Below are positions 6,788-16,895 of a DNA stretch of 20,333 nt, one piece after another. The notes under the pieces were generated by a model. The model made no database searches, had not been told where the DNA came from, and was given only the letters and a program-made list of their open reading frames with translations. The DNA is taken from assembly GCA_933822405.4 (NCBI GenBank), contig CAKOGP040001762.1:1-20333 (forward strand). Reading direction: 5' to 3'. Origin of the DNA: Cylindrotheca closterium (Eukaryota; Bacillariophyta; Bacillariophyceae; Bacillariales; Bacillariaceae). Each line of letters opens with the position of its first letter. The stretch's first letter is position 1. The translations under genes and the position numbers were made by a program.

Positions 6788-8856
6788 ATGATTGTCTTGA
6801 ATAGACGACTTCGATTTTGGCTCTCTGATAGGCTAAAATGTCGTTCATTACAGGTGCAATCTCCGTCGAATGGTTTTCGACGGGCGTTCAGTGCAAAATC
6901 AAATTCAGAGAACCACGTGACTATTTACAACTCACTGTCGAAGGAGATCGAAAGGATTCCAGAGTCGAGCAAAGCAATTGCTTGGTATACTTGTGGTCCG
7001 ACTACATGTAAGTAGAGATCTGACAATCAATTTGAAATAGGAAGCTCGTCTCATTTTCGCTGCAGATGCACCTGCGCACTTGGGCCATGCTAGAACCTAC
7101 GTATGTATTGACATCATGCGAAGGGTACTAGAGGCGCACGTTTCGAAGCCTCCATTGTTTACGATGAACATAACAGATATTGACGACAAAATATTAAAAG
7201 CTGCAAAAGATAATGGGGAGTCTCCCCTTGATTTAGCTCGGAGGTATGAGCGCGAATTTTGGGAAGACATGGACTCGTTGAACTGTCTCCGACCACATGT
7301 TGTGGCTCGTGTAACAGAACGAGTTGAATCTGATATTGTCCCTTACATAGAGACTCTGCTTGGCAAAGGAATGGCATACGAGACAGAAGACGGGGTCTAT
7401 TTTGACGTCAAAAATTTTAGTCTTAACACCTTCTCGAAATATGGGAAGTTATCGCCACATGCAACAACCGAACAGGCTGCTGAAATAGAAGTTTGCGATG
7501 CCAATTTGAAGCGAGATCAGAGAGATTTTGTGTTATGGAAGAAACTGAAATCCACCGACTCGGTTTGCTGGGAGGCGCCATGGGGAAAAGGTCGACCAGG
7601 CTGGCACATTGAATGTTCTGCAATCATTGAATCGATTCAACAACAGTTCGAAGACACACATCATTTCAGCGTACATGCTGGTGGCGTAGATCTGAAGTTC
7701 CCACACCACACGAATGAAATCGCACAGGCTGAAGCCTATAGAGACGGTGAATGGATCAATCACTGGGTGCATACAGGACATCTTCACATTGACGGCTTAA
7801 AAATGAGCAAGTCCCTCAAGAATTTTATTTCGATTCGCGACTTTCTCGGAAAGTACGACGTGTCTTCGTCCGTGGAAAGCCCAGGTATGTACTTTGTGGT
7901 AATTGTGTAGCTGCTTGGGATATACTCATCCCCCCTTCTCGTCGGCTATAGGTGACGACTTTCGACTTTGGTGCCTTGGCTTGTCTGGGCCATACCGAGC
8001 CCCAGCTACGTTCTCTGAGAGCCGGCTATATGAAGCTCGCAATATAAGGCAAAAGATTTTGCGATTCCTTTATGGAGGAGAAGCATGGCTGGCAGCTTCG
8101 AATGGTGATGTCAAGCTGTGGAATGATAATGATTTTGAGATTCATATGCTCTCGTTGGGAGCAAAACGCACTTGCACTTTGGCTCTTCAGAATGATTTCG
8201 ATGGATCGGAATTTCTCACTGAACTGATGAGAGTAATTGAGGCAGGAAACATATACTTTACCAATAGACCCAACGGGCCCACCGAAGTCGTACGGACAGC
8301 ACTTGGCAATGTTCGCGAACTTTTGCGCCTGGTAGGTTTTTCAAACAAGACAACTGACGCTGGGCTTGGTCATGAAAACAGGAGGGCTTCACTTGAAAAC
8401 AGCAACAACCACCAGGATGCTGACATGTTGGTTTCGTTGAGGTCAAGGATGAGAAAGATAGCACTGGATCAAACTTCGAGGGATCAAGTGTCAAACGATC
8501 TGTTGGAACTCTGCGATGAACTTAGAAACTCGATGCTCGACCAAGGAGTAGAGATTTTAGATAGCCAACATGGGGAATCCGATGGATGGCGCCCTTGTTT
8601 GCCCAAATCAGTGAAAAAACAGACGATGCAATCCGGCAGCAGCAACAAAGGGCAGCAAGTCGAGTTACACACAGTTCCACTTGGAGATTTATTCAAAGCA
8701 GGAATATACGAAGGGCAGTATTCTCAATTCGATGCCAACGGTGTCCCAACTCATAATGCTGATGGATCCAAGGTCTCGACACGTTTGATGAAAAAGTTAC
8801 TGAAGAAGCGAGAGATTCACACAAAAAGACTTGCGCAAAAGATTAAAGAAAAGTAG
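6788..8856 (+). CDS. Cysteinyl-tRNA synthetase, probably organellar, three exons
   Basis: Charges tRNA-Cys with cysteine (EC 6.1.1.16). Exons 6788-7007, 7066-7884 and 7952-8856 join in frame to 647 residues. Class I signatures: HIGH as H78-L-G-H81 in GPTTYAPAHLGHAR, split by intron 1 at the Tyr codon, and K319-M-S-K-S323. The zinc site is complete: C69 (YTCGP), C257 (WHIECS), H287 and E291 (FPHHTNE). The first 35 residues are rich in Arg/Ser with no acidic residue until D14 and no long hydrophobic core, ending FRRAFSAKS, which suggests a mitochondrial-type presequence. The middle (about 375-450) is the helical anticodon-region linker (SESRLYEARN). The C-terminus has the eukaryote-type tail (QYSQFDANGVPTHNADGS, then a Lys-rich helix). 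Length is somewhat above bacterial CysRS (about 460) because of the presequence and tail. No catalytic residue is missing. Confidence 0.93.
7008..7065 (+). other. Intron 1 of CysRS gene
   Basis: 58-bp intron, GTAAGT..CTGCAG, interrupting the Tyr codon of GPTT-Y-APAHLGH (phase 1). Splicing restores the invariant sequence just before the HIGH motif. Confidence 0.92.
7885..7951 (+). other. Intron 2 of CysRS gene
   Basis: 67-bp intron, GTATGT..GCTATAG, phase 1. It joins VESP to GDDFRLW. Without splicing the frame stops at 7908-7910 (TAG), so removal is needed to reach the conserved C-terminal half. Confidence 0.88.
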
Positions 8857-9244
8857 CAGACTTAATTATACCGGTAGGACTTTATCAAGCTAGAATGTGA
8901 CTTCGTAAGCACTGCCAGTGACGTCATCTTTCCATCGCCAGATTGCAATCACTTTTAACGCTACGAATCATAAAATAAAAGTAACCCTACTTTCTGAGTG
9001 CTTCTTAAAGAAAAGGAGTGGTAAGACAAGTGTATTGACAGACAGGTCCAGCACTGATCCACAAAAACGAACCGTGCTGGGTATAAACATCGATTGATTT
9101 AATCTTCGAAGACCGTGACATCCGAAAGCTCATGGGAAGTGGGTAAGCAACGACATTTTGCCGAAGCTTACTCCACAAACCAACTACGGATAACGCCTAT
9201 AGACTTCGGTCGAAAAACAATACAATACAACACACCGACATACC
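8857..9244. other. Convergent 3' flank between CysRS and ELP4
   Basis: A 388-bp gap holding the 3' UTRs of the two convergent genes. No gene is supported. One perfect palindrome TGACGTCA lies at 8919-8926, a CRE-type octamer, but its 3' position argues against a promoter role. Confidence 0.5.
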
Positions 9245-10613
9245 TTAGAAATCGAGAGCGGACCCTCCAGAGTTCGACGCACAACCAAAGGTCTGGGTTT
9301 TCTTTTTCTCAGGATTCGTTCCTGCCCCTGACCGAACCCCAGAGCCCACGCTTCCTCCACCTCGGGCATAGTCTTCAGGCGGGATGTGCAGAAGAGAAAT
9401 ATGTAGCTTTCGTCTATCGCGTTTGAACCCATAGACAAAAGCAGCTGGTCTCTTGGAAAAACTAATGTCCCCAAAAAATCCACCACCAGTTGCAGCTGCG
9501 GAAGTCACTGTCGAGATTTTGGATATTGTCAAAATACCTTGCAGCAAGCGAAACTCCGGTGGTGGTGGATGAATCCTGCGAGCAGAAAATCCTTCGGTTT
9601 TGAGTACAACATCACAGGTACCGGACAGCCGCGACAAGGACTTGTAGTCCTTGCTAGGCTGAGAGTAGACCAGCAGCACAACCGCGACTTTGTGTTTTCG
9701 AACATGCGAAAGGAACAACGGCAACGCCACCGACATCAGAGCTGGATTTGTGTTGTAGAGAACCATTCGAAAAGCCTTTCCTTCATTCTTCTTCAGCAAT
9801 GAAACCAACTCTCGAAATAGCAAGATTCCAGGAGAAAGCTTGCAGCATCCCCCTAAATCCCTAATCCTGACAATGTAGTCTGCGGGGTTGAGCGCTTTCT
9901 GGTCCGTCATTCGAGCAGAAAGGTCATACGAATGGCAGAAGGCATTTGATGACGAGCTCTGACTTCGTTGCTGAATAAAGGGTTGAGCCAGCATTTTCTC
10001 CTGCACCGATTTCTTGTACTGCCAGGCGATTTCAAGGCCTTCTTCGAAGTTTTCACCTTGATCATCCTCTTCCAGAACACTCAGGGCGGAAGGGGTGTCA
10101 ATAGTTGATGGCGAGGCGCTCTGTTGCTCTTGTGTTTTCACCCAGTGTAGGTTCCGTGGAAGAGCCATCAAGAGCCGAAAAATCTCATCACTAACTATAT
10201 TACGACCTTTGGTGGTTTGCGTTGAGACCGCGAAAGGGGAAGGACTGCTGTCTTCGACTACAGGAAAGACAAGATTTTGATCTTGTGAAACAGCCTGGAA
10301 AAGATGGGAGAAACTCGTGAGCATGCTTGGCGTTATCTTGAGGTTTCAAGAGAAAAAAACTAACCTCCGCACACCAATATTTTAGCAGGGAGTGCGCCAG
10401 GTCACGGGTCCAACGATCATCTTCCAAAAAGATACAGGTGCCAATTGGCTGCCCACCTCCAAGTACGTTATCCAGTTGATTCAAGCCGACAGAAGTCAAA
10501 TGAATACCACCAGTCCAAGGTTTCACGCCCTGCAATGCAATCAACTGTTGGGGGCTCCTAGCAGACACAGTTGAACTTTTGGCCCCTCGTCCAAGCCGCC
10601 GGAAAGAGGACAT
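9245..10613 (-). CDS. ELP4: Elongator complex subunit ELP4 (PAXNEB family), two exons
   Basis: Exons on the minus strand: 10613-10365 and 10294-9245, with a 70-bp intron (GTTAGT..TTCCAG), giving 432 residues. ELP4 is a RecA-fold member of the Elp456 ring of Elongator, which helps modify wobble uridines of cytosolic tRNAs. Residues 32-83 hold the ELP4 opening: GIHLTSVGLNQLDNVLGGGQPIGT followed by the FLEDDRW strand and HSLLKYWCAE. After a low-complexity Ser/Gln-rich linker come EIAWQYKK, the HSYDLSARM block typical of the family, the central strand/helix core (LLFRELVSLL, RMVLYNTNP) and near the end CDVVLKTEGFS, ISKI and RRKLHISLLHIPPED. As in other ELP4 proteins there is no Walker A lysine motif. 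The C-terminal 45 residues are Gly/Ser-rich and less conserved. The intron position (after CAE) is chosen on splice consensus and continuity. Confidence 0.88.
10295..10364 (-). other. Intron of ELP4 gene
   Basis: 70-bp phase-0 intron read on the minus strand, GTTAGT with a T-run after the donor and a pyrimidine-rich acceptor CTTTTCCAG. Reading through it would reach a frame that soon diverges from ELP4. Confidence 0.82.
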
Positions 10614-11181
10614 CTCTTTTCATCGTGGAAAAATGAGATCAATGGATATTGATGGGTGGTGTCTGCGTACACTCTTGACGGTCGACGGACAATCAGCACC
10701 CCCGATTGACGGACGGGTATCATACCGCATACCGATATTGCAGTTTCTACATACGGTACCAGTACTAGGTGACGGGATCTGGTGCCATACATATCCAGGT
10801 TACTGCAATTCAAAAAATGCGACGCGTTTTGTCGCTGAGCAAAGACAGACGGACAACACCTTCAAAGATGAAAACGAGAGGTAAAACCAAATTGTGAAAT
10901 TACTTTCTGATTCGATCAATCCCACTTCGATAGAAGTGAACTTGTCAAATCAATTTAAAGCTATGGTATTGAATAACATATAAAGAGGCAGGTTCACCAA
11001 GAAACACAAAATATATAGGTAGTGGTCTTGGGAACTAGGAACTTTCTTTTACACCAAGATAATATTCCAGTCGAGTCACATTTGACTAAGCAGAATCGAT
11101 CGGACGGATTCATGACAGACGGTAGATACTGCACTCTGCTTTCCACCAAGATGAGGAAGGCGAGTAAGGAAGAGAAACAAG
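10614..11181. other. ELP4 upstream region grading into Gypsy 3' flank
   Basis: No gene is supported. The right-to-left side near 10614 must include the ELP4 promoter. From about 11180 down to roughly 10880, on the minus strand, lies the region immediately downstream of the Gypsy integrase; it has a purine-rich stretch (GGTGGAAAGCAGAG) followed by TG and a TATATA-containing segment, so it may be a 3' LTR remnant. A second LTR copy is not present in the window, so the border cannot be set. Confidence 0.35.
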
Positions 11182-12761
11182 TTAGAGGCGACGATTGTAG
11201 GGCTTGAGTCGGCGGATGCTAATGAGTTCAGTAACATTGTTGCGACGTTGAATGGTGACAGTACCATTGACATGAACTTGAGTAGTAATGGTGAAAGGAC
11301 CTGTAGCTCGAGCACCCATGATGATCTTGTGAGGCTTGTGGGCCAGGATCAAAACTTCATCACCAATGTTGTAGTTCTTGTAGCGGCGGCGCTTGTTCTC
11401 AGTGACGTTGTTACCGATGGCAACAGCTTGGCGTCGATCAGAGGCTTGTTCCAAGTCAACAATGGCAGGAACATTGAGAAGCATGTCACGACGGAAGACG
11501 ATGGCAGCACCAGGAGAGGCACCAAGAGACTTGTTGACAGCAGTACGCATTGCACGCTGAACAGAGGCAAAGACAGTATCGATAACTTCAAAGGCAGTCC
11601 CGACGTTGTCAGGGATGTTTGCAGTTTGATAGGATCGGAGCATGTTGTCAATAGTAGCATGGGATCGCTCAACAATAGTGTTGGACTGCAGGTTCTTGAC
11701 TGTGATAGGGACTCCAGTAATTCCATTGCAATTGAGGGCCAGTTGAAAGGTAGGAGCAGTGAAGGAACCAGCAGCATTGTAGATCACTCGGGTAGGATGA
11801 GGGTAGCAAGAAAGCCACTAATTCTTGAAGGTCAATGCGGAGGCTTCAGCAGACAAGGAGTCAACTCGACAAAGCTCCAACAGGTCGGATGCAATATCCA
11901 TGATAGGAGTCAAAGCATGGAAGACAAGCTTTCCAAACTCTGATACATCGAGAGTCCAAGGACCATCATGGTCAAGGGCAACATCTTCAAAAGGAGCAGG
12001 ATAGTCATCGTGAGGAGGCAAATGGCAGTAACCAGGGCCGTTGTTCTTGTAACGCTGACACTCATCACAGGTCTCAACAAAGGCCTTCACTTTTGCGCCG
12101 AGGCCAGGGAAATGAAGATGATTTTGAAGGGACTTGATGAGTCTGTCTTGACCACAGTGGCCAAGGATCACATGATACCAATGGACGGTTGAGTCATGCA
12201 AAGCTTCAGGCACAACAATACGAGGGTCGCCATTGACAATCTTGTTTACCATTTTATGGTCACCAAAGGCAGTAGTACCATAAGCACCATGTTGTACTTT
12301 TTCTTGAACTTGATCATCATCATTCTGGGCTTGTGATAGGGTCGCAAAGTCCAAGGGGAAGGTATCAATTGCTTCAGGGTAGTAGAGCATAATTTGCTTC
12401 AAGAGATCCTCTGTTGACGCAGGATCACCTTGCTCCTCCTGGGTAGGAAGAAGAGGCAAAGGAGACAAGCCATGGCAACCACGTTATCAGGACCAGGCTT
12501 GTAGATGACAGTTGGCAAGAATTCTTCCATGGCTACGCGCCATTTGAGAAGACGTTGGGATTGTAGGTTGATGCGAGTCAGATTGAGATGATCAGTGTAG
12601 ATCTCGATCTGGGCTCCAAAGAGCATCGAACAATAGACTTCGAGCACTTCAATGATGCAAACGGCTTCTTTGTCGGGAGTTGGGTAGTTTTGTTGGGCGG
12701 AAAACTTGCGGCTCCAAATGAAAACAGGCTTGCTGTCTTGGTAGCCAATGTACCGGTACAA
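11182..12761 (-). pseudogene. Ty3/Gypsy retrotransposon remnant: RNase H end plus integrase
   Basis: Read on the minus strand, order RNase H then integrase, typical of Ty3/Gypsy. 12761 to about 12470: RNase H with SRKFSAQQNYPTPDKE, the catalytic TDH motif, LLKWRVAMEEF and YKPGPDNVVA. Reverse transcriptase is missing and an in-frame TGA precedes the fragment. A frameshift near 12465-12475, in the block that is normally ADALSRL, leads to the integrase frame: zinc site HVILGH and CDEC (about 12058-12176), first Asp in LDHDGPW (about 11970), TAG stop at 11818-11820, the YDxGxEF position reading YNAAGSF (about 11770, second Asp lost), IVERSH with the third acidic residue, and a C-terminal GPF module (ATGPFTI, RRLKPY) near 11210-11290. 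At least three independent lesions mean it cannot make an active polyprotein. Confidence 0.85.
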
Positions 12762-12793
12762 GAATCACTTTGGTAAATATGTAGACAAGTAAG

Positions 12794-13400
12794 TCAGGGG
12801 GCTACTGGGCGAGGAGTAGGTTGAGTCAATTCCCACATCAATCGCCCACTGATGTCCCTAAGGGGTAGCCATTGAACGTAGCCAAGATATAGAGCCTTGG
12901 TGTCATTTTCATCCAGGTCTTCTTGTTCAATGTCCTTTACAAGCTTAGATTCTCCAAACAGTTCCATCTTTAATTCAAAATGTTGCACAAACTTTTGTGC
13001 AGCTTTTTTAATGTTGAACTTTTCACCACGAAGAAATTTCAGGTGAAGCAAAGAATCGTTGATGTATGCCTCGTCCATTGATTCAACAAGCTTTAAGGCA
13101 TCTTTCTTGGTACTCTTTTCAATTGCTGCCTTCATTCCCTCTAGAGCTTCTTGAACTGCCGTTGGAGTCTCATTAAATCTGTCTACAATTCCATGGACTT
13201 CCAAGTACGATTGCTCTCTGTCTTCGTGAGTCATGTCGTTCATGCATTGTGCGATGATTGAGTCGACTTCTCTGCTAACTTTTTCAAATTCAAAAGGACT
13301 AGTGGGTGATTCTATTGGATTGTTAGTATCCACCGTCTCGAACGTTGTGGAAGAGGATGAGAAAATGAGAAAGCTGTACCAATAATGTGAAGGTGTAACC
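12794..13400 (-). pseudogene. N-terminal fragment of a CRAL-TRIO-like diatom gene
   Basis: On the minus strand a frame reads FEFEKVSREVDSIIAQCMNDM, then HGIVDRF, a helical stretch, and LKFLRGEKFNIKKAA with KMELFG, ending RDISGRLMW before unrelated residues and a stop at 12794. This pattern (IHG or VHG segment, FLR-x-E-F, Gly-Arg) is that of the N-terminal half of CRAL-TRIO-like lipid-binding proteins found in many copies in diatoms. The lipid-binding C-terminal lobe is absent. No in-frame ATG is found before the conserved part; the first Met is inside it (near 13243). The upstream end merges with antisense LINE sequence near 13400 and the downstream end abuts the Gypsy fragment, so both ends look cut off. 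The family name rests on my recall and is moderate. Confidence 0.5.
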
Positions 13401-13411
13401 TCAACAACAAG

Positions 13412-15789
13412 ATGATGATGAGGCTGACTGACAAGTCGTGGAATTTTCTCCAGAGCCAACAAGTCTATTCTAACACCTCCATCCTTGCTTCTGATGTGTG
13501 GGCCAAGCGGACCTGGAGTGAACTTGATTCTCTCTCCATACATCTGGAGTTTGATTCTCCCTCCCTCCAACCAATGCGCCAAGGGGATCAACTGTTAGTG
13601 GACTTGTTCATTGACTCTTTGGTGGATCAGCATACATTGAAATGGCTCAACTGGTGTCGGACCTTCCTTCACGCTGTCACTCTCTCCGATATCGTGAATG
13701 CTGAAGGGACAGCGATCACTCTGGACGCATGGAAAGGGATACGAGCAGATTACCTTGCTGACAGATACCAATGGCCCCGTACTGCTCGTCAGTCTAATCA
13801 GTGGTGGACTATGTGGCAGCAATGGATTTCTACTCACCTGACAGGCCACTCCAACTGACGCCGCCTCAGCTCCCCGTTAGGCCTGTGGCACTCAGCTGAC
13901 TTGTCCTGGAAGTGGCAATACTCCCCCTCTACCAATACCCTGTTCCACCGCGAGGGTCAGATATGGATCCCATCTGAGCCTACTTCCTCCACTCGCCGCT
14001 TCAACCTGGATCTCCTACCTCTACCAGTGGACACTGTCCGCGCCTCGGTCTCTGTCTTCTCTAGCCGGTCTCCGAGCCACAAGAGCCGTGTCCTCCTCCA
14101 CTCTACTGGCCCACACCAACCAGCCAAAACACATGCCCCCCCCTCATCTTCCATCCTTGATCTTTGGCACCAATTTGGCAGTCTGGCTGAGTCAGGTTCT
14201 CACGGCTGGGTTCCAGTGGTCATTACCATTGAAGGGAGTGAGGATCGCCTGGTTCAGGCCCTTCTTGCTGGTAACCTTTGTGTGGTGAGCGACGGCTCTT
14301 ACAAAGCTAAAGTGGGCACAGCATGCGCTCAAATTCTCTCTGAGGATCGCAGGAATATCATCTGGATCACCTGCCAAACCCCTGGAAAATTTGAGGATCA
14401 GAGTTCAACGCGAAGCGAATTGATTGGCCTTATGGCTTCTCTCCTGGTATTGGAATGGATGGCTCAGCTTGCCCGACTGAAGCTCTTTGCCAGCCAACCT
14501 TCGGTCGAGATGGCCTGCGACGGCCTCATCGCCCTGGATAAGTCCTTCTCAGAAGCACATCTGTCCTCGTCTGGCGCGCAGTTTGACTTGGCCTCCACCA
14601 TCCGGGCCTTGCTTCGCCACCTCCCTCTCCAAGTTCATTGGCGTCATGTCAAGATAAGCAGCGTCCTTTCTCTCAACTGGACTGGTGGGAGCAGCGCAAT
14701 GTGGAAGTGGACTCCAAAGCACAAGCCTACCGCCGCCTGGTGGAGTCTACAGGCCAATCTGCTGCCTCCAACCCCCGCTTCTTCCATGAACCTGTGTCCT
14801 TATTCATTGATGGTGTTAAGTCTTCCAAACTGGATCAGGCTCACATCATGGAGCTGGTCTCTCTTCCTGCCCTTCGAGCATATTGGTCCTCCAAGGACCG
14901 CCTCTCCGAGCAGTCCATCCGTGAGGTCGATTGGTTGTCTCTGGCACGCGCCATGAAAGCCCTCCCGGCCAATCTTCAACGCTGGACACCCAAGCATATC
15001 TCCGGTATGCCAGGTGTGGGAAAATTCTTGGCCATTTGGAACCGTTCGGCAACAAGCTCTTGCCCCAGATGCTCCTCCTGCCCCGTGGAAGATCACCTCC
15101 ATGTCCCACGCTGTTCTGCTCCTACTGCAGCTGCAGAATGGTCGAAACGCCATCTGGCCTTCCGGACCTGGATGCAGACCTAGCAGACCGCCCCAGAGAT
15201 CGAAGCCTTCCTCTTTGAGTACCTGAAGACGGTCCGCCAGCCTTCCCTGGGAGTTCCCAACGTCCGAGCCTGGTCTCGCCAGCCTCATCTCTTCCAACGT
15301 GCAATCTCCTCCCAAGCCAAGCTTGGGGCCCAGGGCCTCCTTGAGGGCCTAGTGTCTCACAAATGGAAACACCTGCAAGCCCTTCACTTCTCCTACATCG
15401 GCTCCAAAAAGTCCGCCAACCTCTGGGCCTCCCGCCTGATCCAACAACTGATCCGGATCGGGCACTACATGTGGAAAGACCGCAACCGGCTTGCACATTC
15501 CGAAGACAGTTCCTGGTACACGGCTTGCAAGCGGGAGATTGACATTGGCATCCGCGAACAGTTCGCCATGGGCCTGATTGATATCCCCCAACGATCCCAG
15601 TACCTCTTTCGTGACTCCCGCGAAACTGTCCTCAACAAATCACTCGAAGATTGTCAACATGGGCTGCGCCTTGTCTCCTGTGAGCGAGCGATCAACCGTC
15701 GCTCTCTAGCCAGGCAACGCCAGATGATCTTCAACCTGGCGCACCCCGCCAACCCAACATCGACTCGGCCAACCGGCGCAAGTCCATAA
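13412..15789 (+). pseudogene. LINE-type retrotransposon remnant: RT end, RNase H, zinc knuckle
   Basis: Plus-strand coding remains begin near 13412-13470 and end at TAA 15787-15789. The first part (about 13480-13855) resembles the region after the reverse transcriptase of non-LTR elements (GDQLLVDLF, WCRTFLHAVTLSDI). RNase H follows with its acidic residues in order: Asp 14291 (VSDGSYK), Glu 14417 (STRSEL), Asp 14519 (ACDG) and Asp 14710 (VEVDSKA). A CPRCSSC..EDHLHVPRC zinc knuckle lies at 15061-15114, and the tail has the W-x-x-RN-x-x-AH element. Lesions: TGA 13856-13858, a frameshift near 14648-14652 where HVKGHQD should be read, and TAG 15181-15183. The RT catalytic core (YADD) is not in the window, so the copy is 5'-truncated, as is usual for LINEs. 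It lies antisense to the start of the CRAL-TRIO fragment. Confidence 0.78.
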
Positions 15790-15868
15790 ACAGTCAGATG
15801 TCTCAGCCATCTCTCTGCCCCTCTATGTTTCACTCTCCCTCTGTCGACCACAGGACTAGGGAACCGCA

Positions 15869-15873
15869 GTCTG
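15869..15873. repeat. Target-site duplication GTCTG, left copy
   Basis: Five bases GTCTG directly before TGTTGG at 15874, repeated exactly after the LTR at 16066-16070. Five base pairs is the usual duplication length for Copia and Gypsy integrases. Confidence 0.9.
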
Positions 15874-16065
15874 TGTTGGGAATTCACGTGCGCGTGTAAG
15901 AACTATTGAAGTACTGTTGGGACTAGCAAAGTACTTGTGGAAAATTCAGGTATATATGGATTAAAAGTGGTCTTCAGGCGTGACAAATAGATAGGATATA
16001 CCGGTAGCTGGGTCAGAACCAGCTTGTCACATTTTTGAGGACCAGACTGGCTGTTTTAGCCAACA
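15874..16065. mobile_element. Solo LTR, 192 bp, flanked by 5-bp duplication
   Basis: Begins TGTTGGG and ends CCAACA: the six terminal bases are inverted repeats (TGTTGG/CCAACA), the usual TG..CA ends of an LTR. The sequence directly outside is GTCTG on both sides. Inside is a TATATAT at 15951-15957 and a repeated AAGTACT (15909-15915, 15929-15935). There is no internal retrotransposon sequence between two LTRs, so this is what unequal LTR-LTR recombination leaves. Orientation cannot be fixed from one LTR; if the TATA is the promoter, it reads plus. The terminal sequence and size fit a Copia element of diatoms better than Gypsy, but the class is inferred. Confidence 0.88.
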
Positions 16066-16070
16066 GTCTG
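16066..16070. repeat. Target-site duplication GTCTG, right copy
   Basis: Identical to 15869-15873. Removing the LTR and one copy restores an uninterrupted stretch, GAACCGCAGTCTG followed by TTACGTAG. Confidence 0.9.
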
Positions 16071-16895
16071 TTACGTAGATGGTCGCCACATTGTTCTGGA
16101 ACACTGTGCCACTGGGTTGCTCTCCAATTCCTTCGATCGATACACCCATGGCAGTAGGGCGCAAGAACAATTGGCTTCCCACCTGCTACACAATCATGCC
16201 CACCATCACCTTCAAAAACTCAAAAAACAAAATAAAAATACGCCGCCTCGAGTGGCAAGATCGTTTCTACATGTGCAAGGGTGCAATGTAATCTCCGAAA
16301 AGAGCAACTTCCTTGGGATTGGATGCCTCAAACTGTTTCAACAGTACTGGACTCACCTCCGTATGGTAAATGACCATGACAGCCGTTAATGGCAATCTAG
16401 AAACTTGAGATAGTTTTAATACAATTAATGCATCAGTTATATATATTTAGCGCTCAGAACAAACTCTCTGCAATCTAAATTCGTAATCGACTGTACAACA
16501 CTTTCACGACAATTGTTCTCCTGTGTCTAGGTATACTTTGAGTGAAATTGTTCCTATTTGATTAATGTTTGGCTTGAATTGATGATTGAATCACAAAAGT
16601 GAGCTCAACAATTTTCCCTTGGAAAATCCTTTGTTTACAGAACTTGATTCGACTTCTACGACAATTCTGTGTTGAATGCAGTACTTTGGGACATCTTGCA
16701 TTATTCCCTACTGCATCGTACACAACATCGATATTGCACTTGTATGGGATCTTTTCCTTTTTGTGTGGATACAGATTGTCCGACAGACTTGCGTCCAGCA
16801 GACTTGCGTTGAATCCGGACATCGTGCACGATCAAAGTCCGATCGCACGTGTCGAAAACATCGTACTTGAATAGTTTCTTTTGGAATGTAAAAAC
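16071..16895. other. Unassigned region with A-rich tract and small repeats
   Basis: No gene is supported. An A-rich stretch at about 16215-16243 (AAAACTC, AAAAAACAAAATAAAAATA) could be an eroded LINE tail or simply low-complexity sequence. TATATATATTTAG lies near 16439. A 15-bp-period repeat of CAGACTTGCGT occurs at 16784-16794 and 16799-16809, and a perfect 12-bp palindrome ATCGTGCACGAT at 16821-16832. The last 100 bp are the presumed 3' flank of the minus-strand gene ending at 16896. Confidence 0.4.

Noticed and set aside
9539..9802. Plus-strand frames across ELP4
   Set aside because: Antisense shadows of a well-supported minus-strand gene.
11248..11943. 231-codon plus-strand frame over the Gypsy integrase
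   Set aside because: The opposite strand shows the integrase motifs (zinc site, IVERSH, GPF module); the plus frame is a low-complexity shadow.
16206..16243. Poly(A) tail and 3' end of the LINE
   Set aside because: A-rich sequence is suggestive, but I found no matching target duplication at the 5' junction near 13400, so the border is not claimed.
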